20,911 bases of DNA from a virus. The DNA lies in IMG/VR virus record IMGVR_UViG_3300021600_000036, positions 1 through 20,911 of that record; one strand, written 5' to 3'. Shown in pieces: positions 6,514 to 14,526 of this stretch. The notes under the pieces are model-generated. The model made no database searches and had not been told where the DNA came from. It worked only from the letters and a program-made list of their open reading frames with translations. How positions within the stretch are numbered: position 1 is the stretch's first letter; each line of letters opens with the position of its first letter. The translations under genes were made by a program, and so were the position numbers.

Positions 6514-9500
6514 ATGGGATATCCTCAAGGAATATTTGAAAGACTGGATTGGCTTACTAAAAAGTATAAGCAACTATGTTGTCTTATACAAGGCAATTCA
6601 TCTGCAGGCTGTATTACACATACAGACATCACTTGGGATGCCCTTAATGCTGGTAATGCAGCAGGTACGTTGGCTGATTGTTTCTATAATGTAATAGACA
6701 GACCAAACTCTGGTACTGATCCTCTATATGTATTAGCTGAAGGTGGAAGAGTGGATCTTGATAATGAAGTGGTTAGACAACAGGCAGCTGTTGGATCTTT
6801 GTGTATAGATTCTTTAACAAAAGGAAATGGTTGTTTTAATATATATGCTGAATCAACATCTTACACAGTAAGTTATGTCCCTGGTGTTCAGGTTATACAA
6901 TTACTACTTGACGCTAAATTTTGTTCAGATACTACTTTTGCTATAGGTGATACAGTTACACAAATTGATCCTATTGCTTCACCAACTCCTACAGGAACTA
7001 TTGTTTTTATAGGTGCTGTTGATACAGATGGTTATGGATGTTTTATATATGTAGAAGTGACTAGTGGAACATGGGATTTTGATGGTACTCTTACAAATGG
7101 TGTTGATGAAATACGATTTCGTTATAAACCTGAATGTAGAGATGCTTCTCCTTTAGCTGTTGGTACAGAAGTGTTTGGTATACAAGCTCTTCCTACAGAT
7201 CCTAGACCTATAGGAACTATTACAGCAATCTCTGGAACTACTATTACTATCACTCCTACATCTGGAGATTGGAATGGTGTGGTTGTATTTGGAGTGAGAG
7301 ATAGAGAAAACATATGTTTCTACACTCTTACAGCTCCTATTGTATCAGTTAGTACACAGCTTAATAGTGAAACTGTATGTTGGGATGCTGATTCCTATCT
7401 TGGACTTGGTGTTCAATTAAATACATTAATGCAAGGCATTGATGGATTAATATATGGAACATTACAAGAAGGTTATGAAGGTAATACTAATGGTCAATTA
7501 TTCTCTTTAGATCCTATTACAAACACTGTAAAGGTGTTATTTGAGTTTACTGATCCTACAAATCAAGGAGTTAATCCAACTTCTGGATTAATAGAAATAG
7601 CTGGAGAGTTATATGGTACATGTAGACTTGGAGGAGTTATTGGTAATGGTATATTGTGGAAATGGAACATAGCAACAAGTACATTTACAAAGCTTTATGA
7701 TTTTGATGATAAAAATCTTTTTGATGGAACTGAACCTACAGGAACATTAGCTAATATAGGTGGTGTATTATATGGTACATGTGAATATGGTGGAAATGCA
7801 TTTTCAGCTGCTGGTACATTCTGGTCTTGGAATATAGCCACTGATACATTTACAAAGCTTTATGATTTTGATGCTACAGTAATAGGTAATCCTCAAGGCC
7901 CTCTTGTAGAAGTGAATCCTGGGGAACTGTGGGGTACATCTCAATATGGTGGTGTTAATAATAATGGTACAATATTTAGTATAACAACTAGTGGCTCACC
8001 TAATACAATTATCAATCTTGATGATGTTCCTAATAGTGGAACAGGATCTGTAGGTGGAGCATCTGGTGGTGTATTATTAGCTAGTGATGGTAATGTATAT
8101 TTTAATACAGTGAGAGGTGGATCTGTTGATTTTGGTACAATATGTCAAATTACTAATGTAGCTACCTCTCCTATACTTAATGTTCTTTACGAACTTACTG
8201 ATAGTGTAGTTGAAGGTAATTTATTTAAAAATTTATGCCCTATATATATTGATGGTTATCTTTATGGTGCTATAACTAGTGGTGGTGATTATGGAGCAGG
8301 TACATTATATAAACTAAATGTAGCAACACAATTCTTTACAAAACTACATGATTTTACTGGAAACGATGCTCCTTCAGATGGTGGAGAGTTACTATTTGGA
8401 CAATTCTTTGCTTTAGGTAGTGAGCTATTTGCTATGTCTAATGGAGTTAGATGTAAAATAAGACCTTGTACACAAACTTTCGGACAAATATTTAAATACA
8501 ATATAGATACAGATGTATATACAAATATACATGCTCTAAACTCTCAAGCTCAAACAAGTGCTGATATAGCATTAAACATTTGTGCTAGCATTACAAACCC
8601 AGACTATTTATGTCACACTGTAGGAAACTGTGTATATATTGATGGTCCTGTTGGAGAGAATGGATATACATTAGCTCTTAAGACAGTGGTTACATATAAT
8701 TGGTGTAGAAGGAATAATCCTTTAGATCCTACAGCATGTAATCCCACAATTGGTGATCATTTATATAATGGTGGTCTTTTAGTAGGAACTATACAAACAG
8801 TTACTATCACTTCAACAGAGCCTGAAAGAATATGTGGAACAATGACTGTAGAACTTGCTAATAATAATTATAATCCAGAACCTAGATTTGAATATATTGT
8901 AGATGAAACAGGATGTTTAGGTATTATTGAAGAAGTGACAGGATCAACCCTTAGCTATGAGGTTACACCATTTGCTGGAGGATTTACTCCTGTAAATCTA
9001 CCATGCTATTACAATGTACCTTTTGATGTTATTACAGAATATCCTCTATCACAGAAGCTTACAAAAGCTGAGATAGATTATCTTGTAGCTAACAACTTAT
9101 TAATACCTGGAACTTCCTATCGTATAATTGATGCTGACTTCTTCCTATATGGAGGAACGGAGATTGTTATACAAGCTGTGGCTCCTGATAAGTTTTCTGA
9201 TATTGGGATGGGTAAATTCTACACTCCTAGATATAATCAAGAGATAGAAGGATATGGAATATGGGATGCACAACTTCAAAACGATGGTTTTTATGCTGCT
9301 GGTGATACAGCTATTTGGGGTGGATTAGTTTGGACAAAAATAGATCCTCCTATAGGTGAAGAATGTATAGTTGGTCCACCAAGTCAATATAATTTAAATT
9401 ATGGATGTTGGTCTATTCCTGGAAGAATTAAAATAAGTATCTCTGGAATTTCTGGAACATTTTTAGTTGGTGATTCAGTTTATTCACATGATAGTGACTT

Positions 9501-10551
9501 TATGGGAGTAATTACAGAAGTGGGTGCAGACTATTTAATAGTTATGGCTCCTCCTTCATTCTTTGCAAATCCTACTTGGGAAACAAATCATTATATATAT
9601 GATGATGATAATGGGGCACAAGCTATAATGGATTCTGTAACATTACATGCAGATTATTTTAGTGATCTTATATACAATGTAAGATGGGATGAGATTAAAT
9701 ATGACTATGCTAATGACTTTATTTCTTACAGAAAAGATAACTCTGGTAACAGTGTAAATCAAGAACGTTGGGAATATGATGATTGGGGAACTACCACTTA
9801 TAGAGGTATTCTAGGTATGCAATGGGGTAATGATTTTGATGATAATAGTTATATAGGAATAGGAAGCAACATTATGTCAGGAAATGGATATATTGAACTT
9901 ATCAACTTTAAAGGAGGATATGCTATTAATAACATTTTTGAATCAAGTATGTTTATTAATAATATATTTGTTCCTTCATTTGCTTCAAGATTTTCTAATA
10001 ACAATTTTAATTTATCTGAATGTACAGGTAATGTTATTTATGTTGATTGTTTTATTACTAATAATATTTTAAAAAATGGAGCTTATATTAGTTATAATAA
10101 TATTTCAGCAGGTTCACATATAAGTGATAATTATATTAATATAGGTGATATATCTGGTCATACATTATTAAATGGAGCTTATATTAGTTATAATATATTA
10201 TCAGTAGGTCATATTTCTGGGTTTTCATTAAATAATGGTTCTTATATAGTTTTTAATAATTTAAATAATAATTCTGTAATAAGATCTGGTATATTTACTA
10301 ATAGTAGTAGAATTGATTACTGTAATTTTAATAATGGATGTAATTTTAATTTCAATCCATCTGGTACATTAGCTGCTAAGACAATTAGATTTTTAAATGC
10401 CTATGGTGGAAGTATAAGTTCAAATATTGGAACTGCTACAATTATTTATGGAAACTATGAAAAAGATTTAATAATGAGACCAGATGGAACAGTTGTAATT
10501 AGATATATAAATAACTCTAATACTCAAGTAATTACAGCAGTAACAACTTAA
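6514..10551 (+). CDS. giant modular tail-fibre or adhesin-like protein with GloVer propeller
   Basis: A 1345-residue protein, probably a virion appendage. Residues 1-24 (MGYPQGIFERLDWLTKKYKQLCC) match the start of the collagen-like fibre at 10775. About 110-260 is beta-rich with VGDTV...GTI motifs. About 298-676 holds seven repeats of about 50 residues built around LYGT..GG..G and F.LYDF, the GloVer (TIGR03803) pattern, best read as a seven-bladed beta-propeller. Further beta modules follow (about 725-1050). About 1110-1280 is Asn/Ile/Ser-rich with NGAYISYN-type turns, like a right-handed beta-helix, and the last 60 residues form a cap-like end. There is no signal peptide, as expected for a virion protein. 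Likely roles are receptor or glycan binding. No depolymerase catalytic motif is recognised. Confidence 0.8.
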   Translation: MGYPQGIFERLDWLTKKYKQLCCLIQGNSSAGCITHTDITWDALNAGNAAGTLADCFYNVIDRPNSGTDPLYVLAEGGRVDLDNEVVRQQAAVGSLCIDSLTKGNGCFNIYAESTSYTVSYVPGVQVIQLLLDAKFCSDTTFAIGDTVTQIDPIASPTPTGTIVFIGAVDTDGYGCFIYVEVTSGTWDFDGTLTNGVDEIRFRYKPECRDASPLAVGTEVFGIQALPTDPRPIGTITAISGTTITITPTSGDWNGVVVFGVRDRENICFYTLTAPIVSVSTQLNSETVCWDADSYLGLGVQLNTLMQGIDGLIYGTLQEGYEGNTNGQLFSLDPITNTVKVLFEFTDPTNQGVNPTSGLIEIAGELYGTCRLGGVIGNGILWKWNIATSTFTKLYDFDDKNLFDGTEPTGTLANIGGVLYGTCEYGGNAFSAAGTFWSWNIATDTFTKLYDFDATVIGNPQGPLVEVNPGELWGTSQYGGVNNNGTIFSITTSGSPNTIINLDDVPNSGTGSVGGASGGVLLASDGNVYFNTVRGGSVDFGTICQITNVATSPILNVLYELTDSVVEGNLFKNLCPIYIDGYLYGAITSGGDYGAGTLYKLNVATQFFTKLHDFTGNDAPSDGGELLFGQFFALGSELFAMSNGVRCKIRPCTQTFGQIFKYNIDTDVYTNIHALNSQAQTSADIALNICASITNPDYLCHTVGNCVYIDGPVGENGYTLALKTVVTYNWCRRNNPLDPTACNPTIGDHLYNGGLLVGTIQTVTITSTEPERICGTMTVELANNNYNPEPRFEYIVDETGCLGIIEEVTGSTLSYEVTPFAGGFTPVNLPCYYNVPFDVITEYPLSQKLTKAEIDYLVANNLLIPGTSYRIIDADFFLYGGTEIVIQAVAPDKFSDIGMGKFYTPRYNQEIEGYGIWDAQLQNDGFYAAGDTAIWGGLVWTKIDPPIGEECIVGPPSQYNLNYGCWSIPGRIKISISGISGTFLVGDSVYSHDSDFMGVITEVGADYLIVMAPPSFFANPTWETNHYIYDDDNGAQAIMDSVTLHADYFSDLIYNVRWDEIKYDYANDFISYRKDNSGNSVNQERWEYDDWGTTTYRGILGMQWGNDFDDNSYIGIGSNIMSGNGYIELINFKGGYAINNIFESSMFINNIFVPSFASRFSNNNFNLSECTGNVIYVDCFITNNILKNGAYISYNNISAGSHISDNYINIGDISGHTLLNGAYISYNILSVGHISGFSLNNGSYIVFNNLNNNSVIRSGIFTNSSRIDYCNFNNGCNFNFNPSGTLAAKTIRFLNAYGGSISSNIGTATIIYGNYEKDLIMRPDGTVVIRYINNSNTQVITAVTT
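10075..10195 (+). repeat. 25-bp direct repeat pair inside the adhesin beta-helix
   Basis: The sequence aatggagcttatattagtta plus taata occurs identically at 10075-10099 and 10171-10195, 96 bp (32 codons) apart and in frame. Both copies encode NGAYISYN turns, and a degenerate third copy (NGSYIVFN) follows near 10234. It reflects internal duplication of beta-helix rungs and could recombine to change fibre length. Confidence 0.85.
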
Positions 10552-10568
10552 TAAAATAAAATAATTAT

Positions 10569-10772
10569 ATGAAGAAGATTCAACGTTTAACAGATAGTAA
10601 ATATTTAGTAGATGTATTAAAGGATACATGGACAGAAAATATTGAAGAAGCTAGAGCTTACAGAAGTGGTGAGCTTATGGTGGCTAAAATGAAATTATTT
10701 AATAAGGGTGTTAAACCTGAAGATATTATAGAAGTGGATGTAATTACTACTACCACCACTACAATTGCATAA
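10569..10772 (+). CDS. small hypothetical protein between fibre genes
   Basis: A 67-residue charged protein (start [16 protein letters not shown]), probably helical until about residue 50 and then a beta strand ending in a run of six Thr ([10 protein letters not shown]). It lies 17 bp after the giant adhesin and two bases before the collagen-like fibre gene, so it is part of the same transcript. Small proteins between tail-fibre genes can be fibre chaperones or assembly factors, but nothing here proves that. No membrane segment or known motif is visible. The leader is A-rich (AAAATAATTATATG). Confidence 0.65.
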   Translation: MKKIQRLTDSKYLVDVLKDTWTENIEEARAYRSGELMVAKMKLFNKGVKPEDIIEVDVITTTTTTIA

Positions 10773-10774
10773 TT

Positions 10775-12067
10775 ATGGGATATCCAAATGGAATATATGA
10801 AACTCTAGCTTGGCTCACTAAAAAGGTGAACAGGCTTTGCTGCTGGGTTAAAGAACTAGCAGAAAGTGGTATAGCTGGTCCTCAAGGTCCTGTTGGTCCT
10901 CAAGGCCCACAGGGTGTAGAAGGTCCTCAAGGAACTCAAGGTGAAACAGGTGCTGCTCTTACAGTGTTAGGATCTTACCCAGATCTTGCTAGTTTTCTAG
11001 CAGGAGCTGGTGGTAGCCCAGGTGATCCTGGTACAGCATGGATTATAGAATCAGATGGTTCTTTATATATATGGAATACAGCAACTAATGCTTGGGAAGA
11101 TGTAGGTGATCTACAAGGACCACAAGGACCACAGGGTATCCAAGGGGTACAAGGAGAACAGGGTATACAAGGAGTTCAAGGTATTCAGGGTGTACAAGGT
11201 AATACAGGAAATACAGGTGCTCAGGGAGACCAAGGTGTTCCTGGTATACAAGGATCTGCTGGTAACTCTGTAACTATATTAGGAAGCTATGTAGATCTTG
11301 CAGCTTTCTTAGCTGGTGCAGGAAGTCTTCCTGGAGCTAATATAGGTGATGCATGGATATTATTATCTGATGGAAGTTTATATTCTTGGAATGGTTCTGT
11401 ATGGTTTGATGCTGGTGATATTAAAGGACCTCAAGGTGATCCTGGACCAACTGGTCCAACAGGAGCTACTGGTGATGAAGGACCTCAGGGTGTGCAAGGT
11501 ATTCAAGGACCTCAAGGAATTCAAGGAGTACAAGGAATACAAGGTCCTACAGGATTACCAGGTTTATTTGCTCAAACTGCAGATAGTACACATGTTACAG
11601 CTACTATAGTTGAATCTTCATTAATAGGAACTGGTGTTGGTACATTAACTGTTCCTGCAAATGGATTTTCTATTGGAGATAGTTTTACTGCATTTTTTGA
11701 TGGAAGAATTAGTTGTGTTGGAACTGCCACACTTCATATTAGAGTTAAAACTTTAACAGGAGTTTTATTAGCTGATACAGGTATAATTGCAATGGATGCA
11801 GCTACAGATCATAATTGGAAATTAGATTTGCAATTTACAATAAGAACATTAGGAACAACAGGAGTAGCTTCTATATCTTCAGGAGGACTATTTGGATATG
11901 TTAAAAATTCAGGTAATAACTATGAAGGTTATGTATCAAGTACAGTTAACAATACAACTTTTAATACAACAATAAATAACACTTTAATAGTAACAGCTCA
12001 ATGGAATACAACCAATGCTGGAAATTCAATATTTTCAAGAAACTTTACACTTACAAAAGTATATTAA
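10775..12067 (+). CDS. collagen-like tail-fibre protein
   Basis: A 430-residue fibre protein. Residues 1-30 repeat the MGYP.GI.E.L.WLTKK...LCC module of the giant adhesin. Collagen-type Gly-X-Y blocks lie at about 35-59, 115-163 and 218-263, rich in GPQ, GIQ and GVQ triplets. Between them sit two homologous globular inserts (61-114 and 166-217) sharing VLGSY.DLA.FLAGAG and W...SDGSLY.WN. Residues 264-430 form a beta-rich head that is probably the distal tip. Collagen-like triple helices are common shafts in phage fibres, so a trimer is expected. Likely role: host attachment. The final TAA is followed one base later by the next ATG. Confidence 0.85.
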   Translation: MGYPNGIYETLAWLTKKVNRLCCWVKELAESGIAGPQGPVGPQGPQGVEGPQGTQGETGAALTVLGSYPDLASFLAGAGGSPGDPGTAWIIESDGSLYIWNTATNAWEDVGDLQGPQGPQGIQGVQGEQGIQGVQGIQGVQGNTGNTGAQGDQGVPGIQGSAGNSVTILGSYVDLAAFLAGAGSLPGANIGDAWILLSDGSLYSWNGSVWFDAGDIKGPQGDPGPTGPTGATGDEGPQGVQGIQGPQGIQGVQGIQGPTGLPGLFAQTADSTHVTATIVESSLIGTGVGTLTVPANGFSIGDSFTAFFDGRISCVGTATLHIRVKTLTGVLLADTGIIAMDAATDHNWKLDLQFTIRTLGTTGVASISSGGLFGYVKNSGNNYEGYVSSTVNNTTFNTTINNTLIVTAQWNTTNAGNSIFSRNFTLTKVY

Positions 12068-12068
12068 T

Positions 12069-12275
12069 ATGGAATTTGGATTTAAACATTATTTTGCTCC
12101 CACTCCTAAAAGGATGAGAGTGTTAGGAGACAGTTTAGCAGCTGCTGGTACTTTTGGTGCCGGCATTGCTGTTTTAAATGGTCATCCTATGATGGGTACT
12201 ACTATTATGATAGTATCTGTAGTAGGTAAATTTATTTCAAACTTTTTTACAGATGCTCCAGAAGATAAAGCTTAG
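12069..12275 (+). CDS. small membrane protein at start of lysis block
   Basis: A 68-residue protein (start MEFGFKHYFAPTPKRM). About residues 19-37 (LGDSLAAAGTFGAGIAVL) and 41-60 (MMGTTIMIVSVVGKFISNFF) form two hydrophobic segments with a Gly-Ala-rich first helix. It ends with a short acidic tail. The frame is open further upstream to 12015, but that start lies inside the collagen-like gene; the ATG at 12069, just after its TAA, is preferred. The stop is TAG. Its end overlaps the next gene by 23 bp. Being first of several membrane proteins before the endolysin, it may act as holin or antiholin, but the topology alone is not decisive. Confidence 0.6.
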   Translation: MEFGFKHYFAPTPKRMRVLGDSLAAAGTFGAGIAVLNGHPMMGTTIMIVSVVGKFISNFFTDAPEDKA

Positions 12276-12867
12276 TGAAATTGTTATACTAGTTCTACTA
12301 GTAGTTTTATTTCTACAGAGATGTGGTGATACCACGGGTCCGTTGGAACCAAAAATTATTAGAGACACTGTCTGGGTGAATAATAATGGTTCTGTAATAA
12401 CAAAGCCTACAGTGACCAATAACATTCCTTATGGAGTGCCTATTGACAGATGGAATACAGAATATCTACCAGACACTAATTATTCTAAGCTTTTAAAGCA
12501 ATATGAAGAACTGGTTAAAAGATTTCTTTCTACTAATATTGAAAGTGATAGTATAAAAATAGACTCAATAGGCCACGTTTATATTATAGACTCTGTAACT
12601 AGTAATATAATTAAGAATAGAAAAGTAACCTGGAATTTAAAGTATCCTGTTATTACAACAACCATTATAGTTCCTGAACCTAAAAAGACTCAGTGGTATA
12701 TTGGTGGTGCTTTACAAGGTACTCAGGGTGAGTTAATTGATGGAATTAATGCCGGTGTTCTTATAAAGAATAAGAAAGATCAAATATATGGTGGATACGT
12801 AGGACTTAATAGTCTTGGTCATTTGCAGATAGGATTACAATCATATTGGAAAATTAAATTAAAATGA
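12253..12867 (+). CDS. membrane-anchored envelope protein, spanin-like candidate
   Basis: A 204-residue protein with one N-terminal hydrophobic segment (residues 9-21, IVILVLLVVLFLQ) ending in RC at 23-24, then a polar, mostly extracytoplasmic domain. The Cys at 24 is lipobox-like in position, but LQRC is a poor lipobox, so either a lipoprotein or a signal anchor is possible. About 65-115 is helical and polar. The C-terminal third (from about 148, YIGGALQGTQGE onward) has alternating aromatic and Gly strands resembling a small beta-barrel or hairpin sheet. Position just before DUF1003 and GH19 genes suggests the third step of lysis, envelope disruption. No known spanin family is recognised. 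Confidence 0.55.
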   Translation: MLQKIKLSEIVILVLLVVLFLQRCGDTTGPLEPKIIRDTVWVNNNGSVITKPTVTNNIPYGVPIDRWNTEYLPDTNYSKLLKQYEELVKRFLSTNIESDSIKIDSIGHVYIIDSVTSNIIKNRKVTWNLKYPVITTTIIVPEPKKTQWYIGGALQGTQGELIDGINAGVLIKNKKDQIYGGYVGLNSLGHLQIGLQSYWKIKLK

Positions 12868-13298
12868 ATTGGAAAAACTTTGGAATAAATTTAGCTGATA
12901 AAATCACAAGTTTTGTTGGTTCTTGGAAGTTCATCATACTTCAATCTGTAATTCTTATAGGTTGGATGATGATTAATCTAGACCATATGGTGGGATTTGA
13001 CCCTTATCCTTTTATTCTAATGAATTTGTTTTTATCAGCCCAGGCTGCTTATGCAACACCTATGATTCTTATGTCTGGTAATAGACAAGCTACTAAAGAC
13101 AGAGAAGAGCTTGTTAAAGATTTACAAGTAGATGAGAATACTAATGAGCTTTTACAAAATGTAATGGTTCTTCTTATTAAAATGGAAGAAGATCTTAAAA
13201 TAGATAGACAGGCCCTTAAGGACCATGCTAAAATACTAGCTGAACTTAAAAAAATAGAAAAGAAAACTAGAAAACCTAAAGATCATGGACATAAGTAA
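12864..13298 (+). CDS. DUF1003 family membrane protein
   Basis: A 144-residue protein that matches DUF1003 well: two membrane segments (about 22-40 and 52-72) linked by the typical DPYPFILMNLFLSAQAA stretch, followed by the ATPMILMSGNRQATKDRE motif and a long cytoplasmic helix (about 78-144, rich in Lys and Glu, heptad-like). The molecular role of the family is not established. Here the gene overlaps its upstream neighbour by 4 bp and the endolysin gene by 14 bp, placing it firmly in the lysis block. It may serve as a holin or a membrane-stress component; that is inference from position. Confidence 0.82.
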   Translation: MNWKNFGINLADKITSFVGSWKFIILQSVILIGWMMINLDHMVGFDPYPFILMNLFLSAQAAYATPMILMSGNRQATKDREELVKDLQVDENTNELLQNVMVLLIKMEEDLKIDRQALKDHAKILAELKKIEKKTRKPKDHGHK

Positions 13299-13878
13299 GT
13301 TAAAAGGACATATACCTGATTCAGTTTTAGCTCAAATTCCTGAAGTAATAACTAAGTTTGGTATTGATACAGTTGTTAAACTATCTCATTTCTTAGCTCA
13401 ATGTAGTCATGAATCAGGTGGGTTTAAACTTACACAAGAGAACCTAAACTATGGTGCTAAAGGATTGAGAGGGGTATTTCCTAAATACTTCCCTACAGAC
13501 GATTTAGCTGCTGCATATGAAAGAAAGCCTGAGAAAATAGCTAATAGAGTTTATGCTAATAGAATGGGTAATGGAGATGAGGCATCTGGTATGGGGTATA
13601 AATTTTGTGGCAGAGGGTTTATCCAGCTTACTGGTCATGATAACTATAAAGCATTCTCTACTGCTATAGGAGAAGATTGTGTAGCAGTTCCTGAGCTAGT
13701 AGCAACAAAGTATCCTCTTGCTTCAGCAGCTTGGTTCTTTAGTAAGAACTGTCTTAAGAAAGCTGTAGATGCTAGTGAAGCTTCTGTAATAGCTGTGAGT
13801 AAGTGTGTAAATGGTGGAACTATTGGTTTAGAAGATAGAATAAAACATTTTAATGAATACTATAAATTACTTGCATAA
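13285..13878 (+). CDS. GH19 endolysin (chitinase-like peptidoglycan hydrolase)
   Basis: A 197-residue single-domain lysozyme of glycoside hydrolase family 19. HFLAQCSHESGGF (35-47) contains the expected catalytic Glu at 43. NRVYANRMGNGDE (87-99) with YKFCGRGFIQLTG (about 105-117) forms the second conserved block, and SAAWFF (about 147-152) follows. Length matches phage GH19 endolysins, which cleave the glycan strands of peptidoglycan. There is no signal peptide or wall-binding domain, so release to the periplasm should depend on a holin. It starts inside the DUF1003 gene (14-bp overlap) and its TAA overlaps the next ATG by one base. Confidence 0.92.
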   Translation: MDISKLKGHIPDSVLAQIPEVITKFGIDTVVKLSHFLAQCSHESGGFKLTQENLNYGAKGLRGVFPKYFPTDDLAAAYERKPEKIANRVYANRMGNGDEASGMGYKFCGRGFIQLTGHDNYKAFSTAIGEDCVAVPELVATKYPLASAAWFFSKNCLKKAVDASEASVIAVSKCVNGGTIGLEDRIKHFNEYYKLLA

Positions 13879-14186
13879 TGTTTAATAGTCAACATTTATG
13901 GGTTATGATACTTGGTGTAATAATGGGTATGGCATTTATTGTAGGAAGTGTATATTACGTCAATAGGTTATTTGTTAACCACACTAAAGATTTACTAGTT
14001 AGGTTTATATTATTAGTATTTGCTGCTTTAGTGGGAGTATTTGTTGTAGATAAAGTGATAGCTTTTGGGATGCCATTATTATCTGAAAATCAAAATGAAC
14101 AATTATTTGATTTAATAAAAACTTTAACCCTCATGATCTTCAGTTACTATTTTGGTACACAGAAGTCTGATAAAAAGGAAGAATAA
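13878..14186 (+). CDS. holin-like membrane protein
   Basis: A 102-residue protein with three hydrophobic segments: about 7-29 (LWVMILGVIMGMAFIVGSVYY), 40-64 (LLVRFILLVFAALVGVFVV) and 80-95 (LIKTLTLMIFSYYFG). It ends in a charged tail (KSDKKEE). Size, number of segments and charged C-terminus are those of class I holins, which open the inner membrane for the endolysin. It directly follows the endolysin with a TAATG overlap. No holin family motif is certain, and several other small membrane proteins nearby could hold the role instead. Confidence 0.65.
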   Translation: MFNSQHLWVMILGVIMGMAFIVGSVYYVNRLFVNHTKDLLVRFILLVFAALVGVFVVDKVIAFGMPLLSENQNEQLFDLIKTLTLMIFSYYFGTQKSDKKEE

Positions 14187-14260
14187 TGACTAAAAATAAT
14201 AACATATATGGGTGTGGTTGTGGTAAACCAGCTAAACCTATATCAAAGCCTAAAAAATAA
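14186..14260 (+). CDS. 24-residue CGCG microprotein
   Basis: A tiny frame begins at the ATG that overlaps the holin-like stop (TAATG), encodes MTKNNNIYGCGCGKPAKPIS plus KPKK, and stops at TAA 14258-14260. It is followed 5 bp later by the next gene. The exact fit into the gap, the overlap start and the GCGCGK knot with a Lys/Pro-rich tail suggest a real microprotein, possibly metal-binding. No function can be given. Confidence 0.5.
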   Translation: MTKNNNIYGCGCGKPAKPISKPKK

Positions 14261-14265
14261 ATACT

Positions 14266-14526
14266 ATGTCTAAAGAACTTACATTAGAACAGATGATTAG
14301 TTTAGAACAAGAAGTTTTAGATTATAAAAAATCTAAAAATCTTGCTGCTATAGCTAAACTTACAGAAAAATTAGCTGCTGCTACAGAAGAAGATGTTAAG
14401 AAACATCTTCAATCAGATATTGATGATTACACTTGGGAAAAAGAATGGCTTGATAGTCAAGATGCTACAGCTTCTGTAAATAAAAGATTATTAAAAAAAC
14501 AATCTAAATCACCTAAACATGTCTAA
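14266..14526 (+). CDS. small helical protein
   Basis: An 86-residue, highly charged and probably all-helical protein (start MSKELTLEQMISLEQEVLDY). The heptad-like spacing of Leu, Ile and Ala through about residues 5-55 suggests a coiled coil; then comes an EKEWLDSQD segment and a basic tail (KRLLKKQSKSPKHV). There is no membrane segment and no recognised family. It overlaps the next adhesin-like gene by 8 bp, suggesting co-translation. A structural, chaperone or assembly role is possible from the neighbourhood alone. Confidence 0.65.
   Translation: MSKELTLEQMISLEQEVLDYKKSKNLAAIAKLTEKLAAATEEDVKKHLQSDIDDYTWEKEWLDSQDATASVNKRLLKKQSKSPKHV

Noticed and set aside
10075-10195. 25-bp direct repeats as an attachment or transposition site
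   Set aside because: Both copies are in frame inside the beta-helix coding region and encode the same structural turn; no integrase or transposase is present.
10875-11570. CRISPR array or tandem DNA repeat in the collagen-like gene
   Set aside because: The recurring CAAGG units are Gly-X-Y codons with a 9-nt-type periodicity, not repeats with unique spacers.
11346-11609. Alternative-frame 87-codon ORF inside the collagen-like gene
   Set aside because: It is the +1 reading of Gly-X-Y repeat DNA ([13 protein letters not shown]), an artefact of the repeat.
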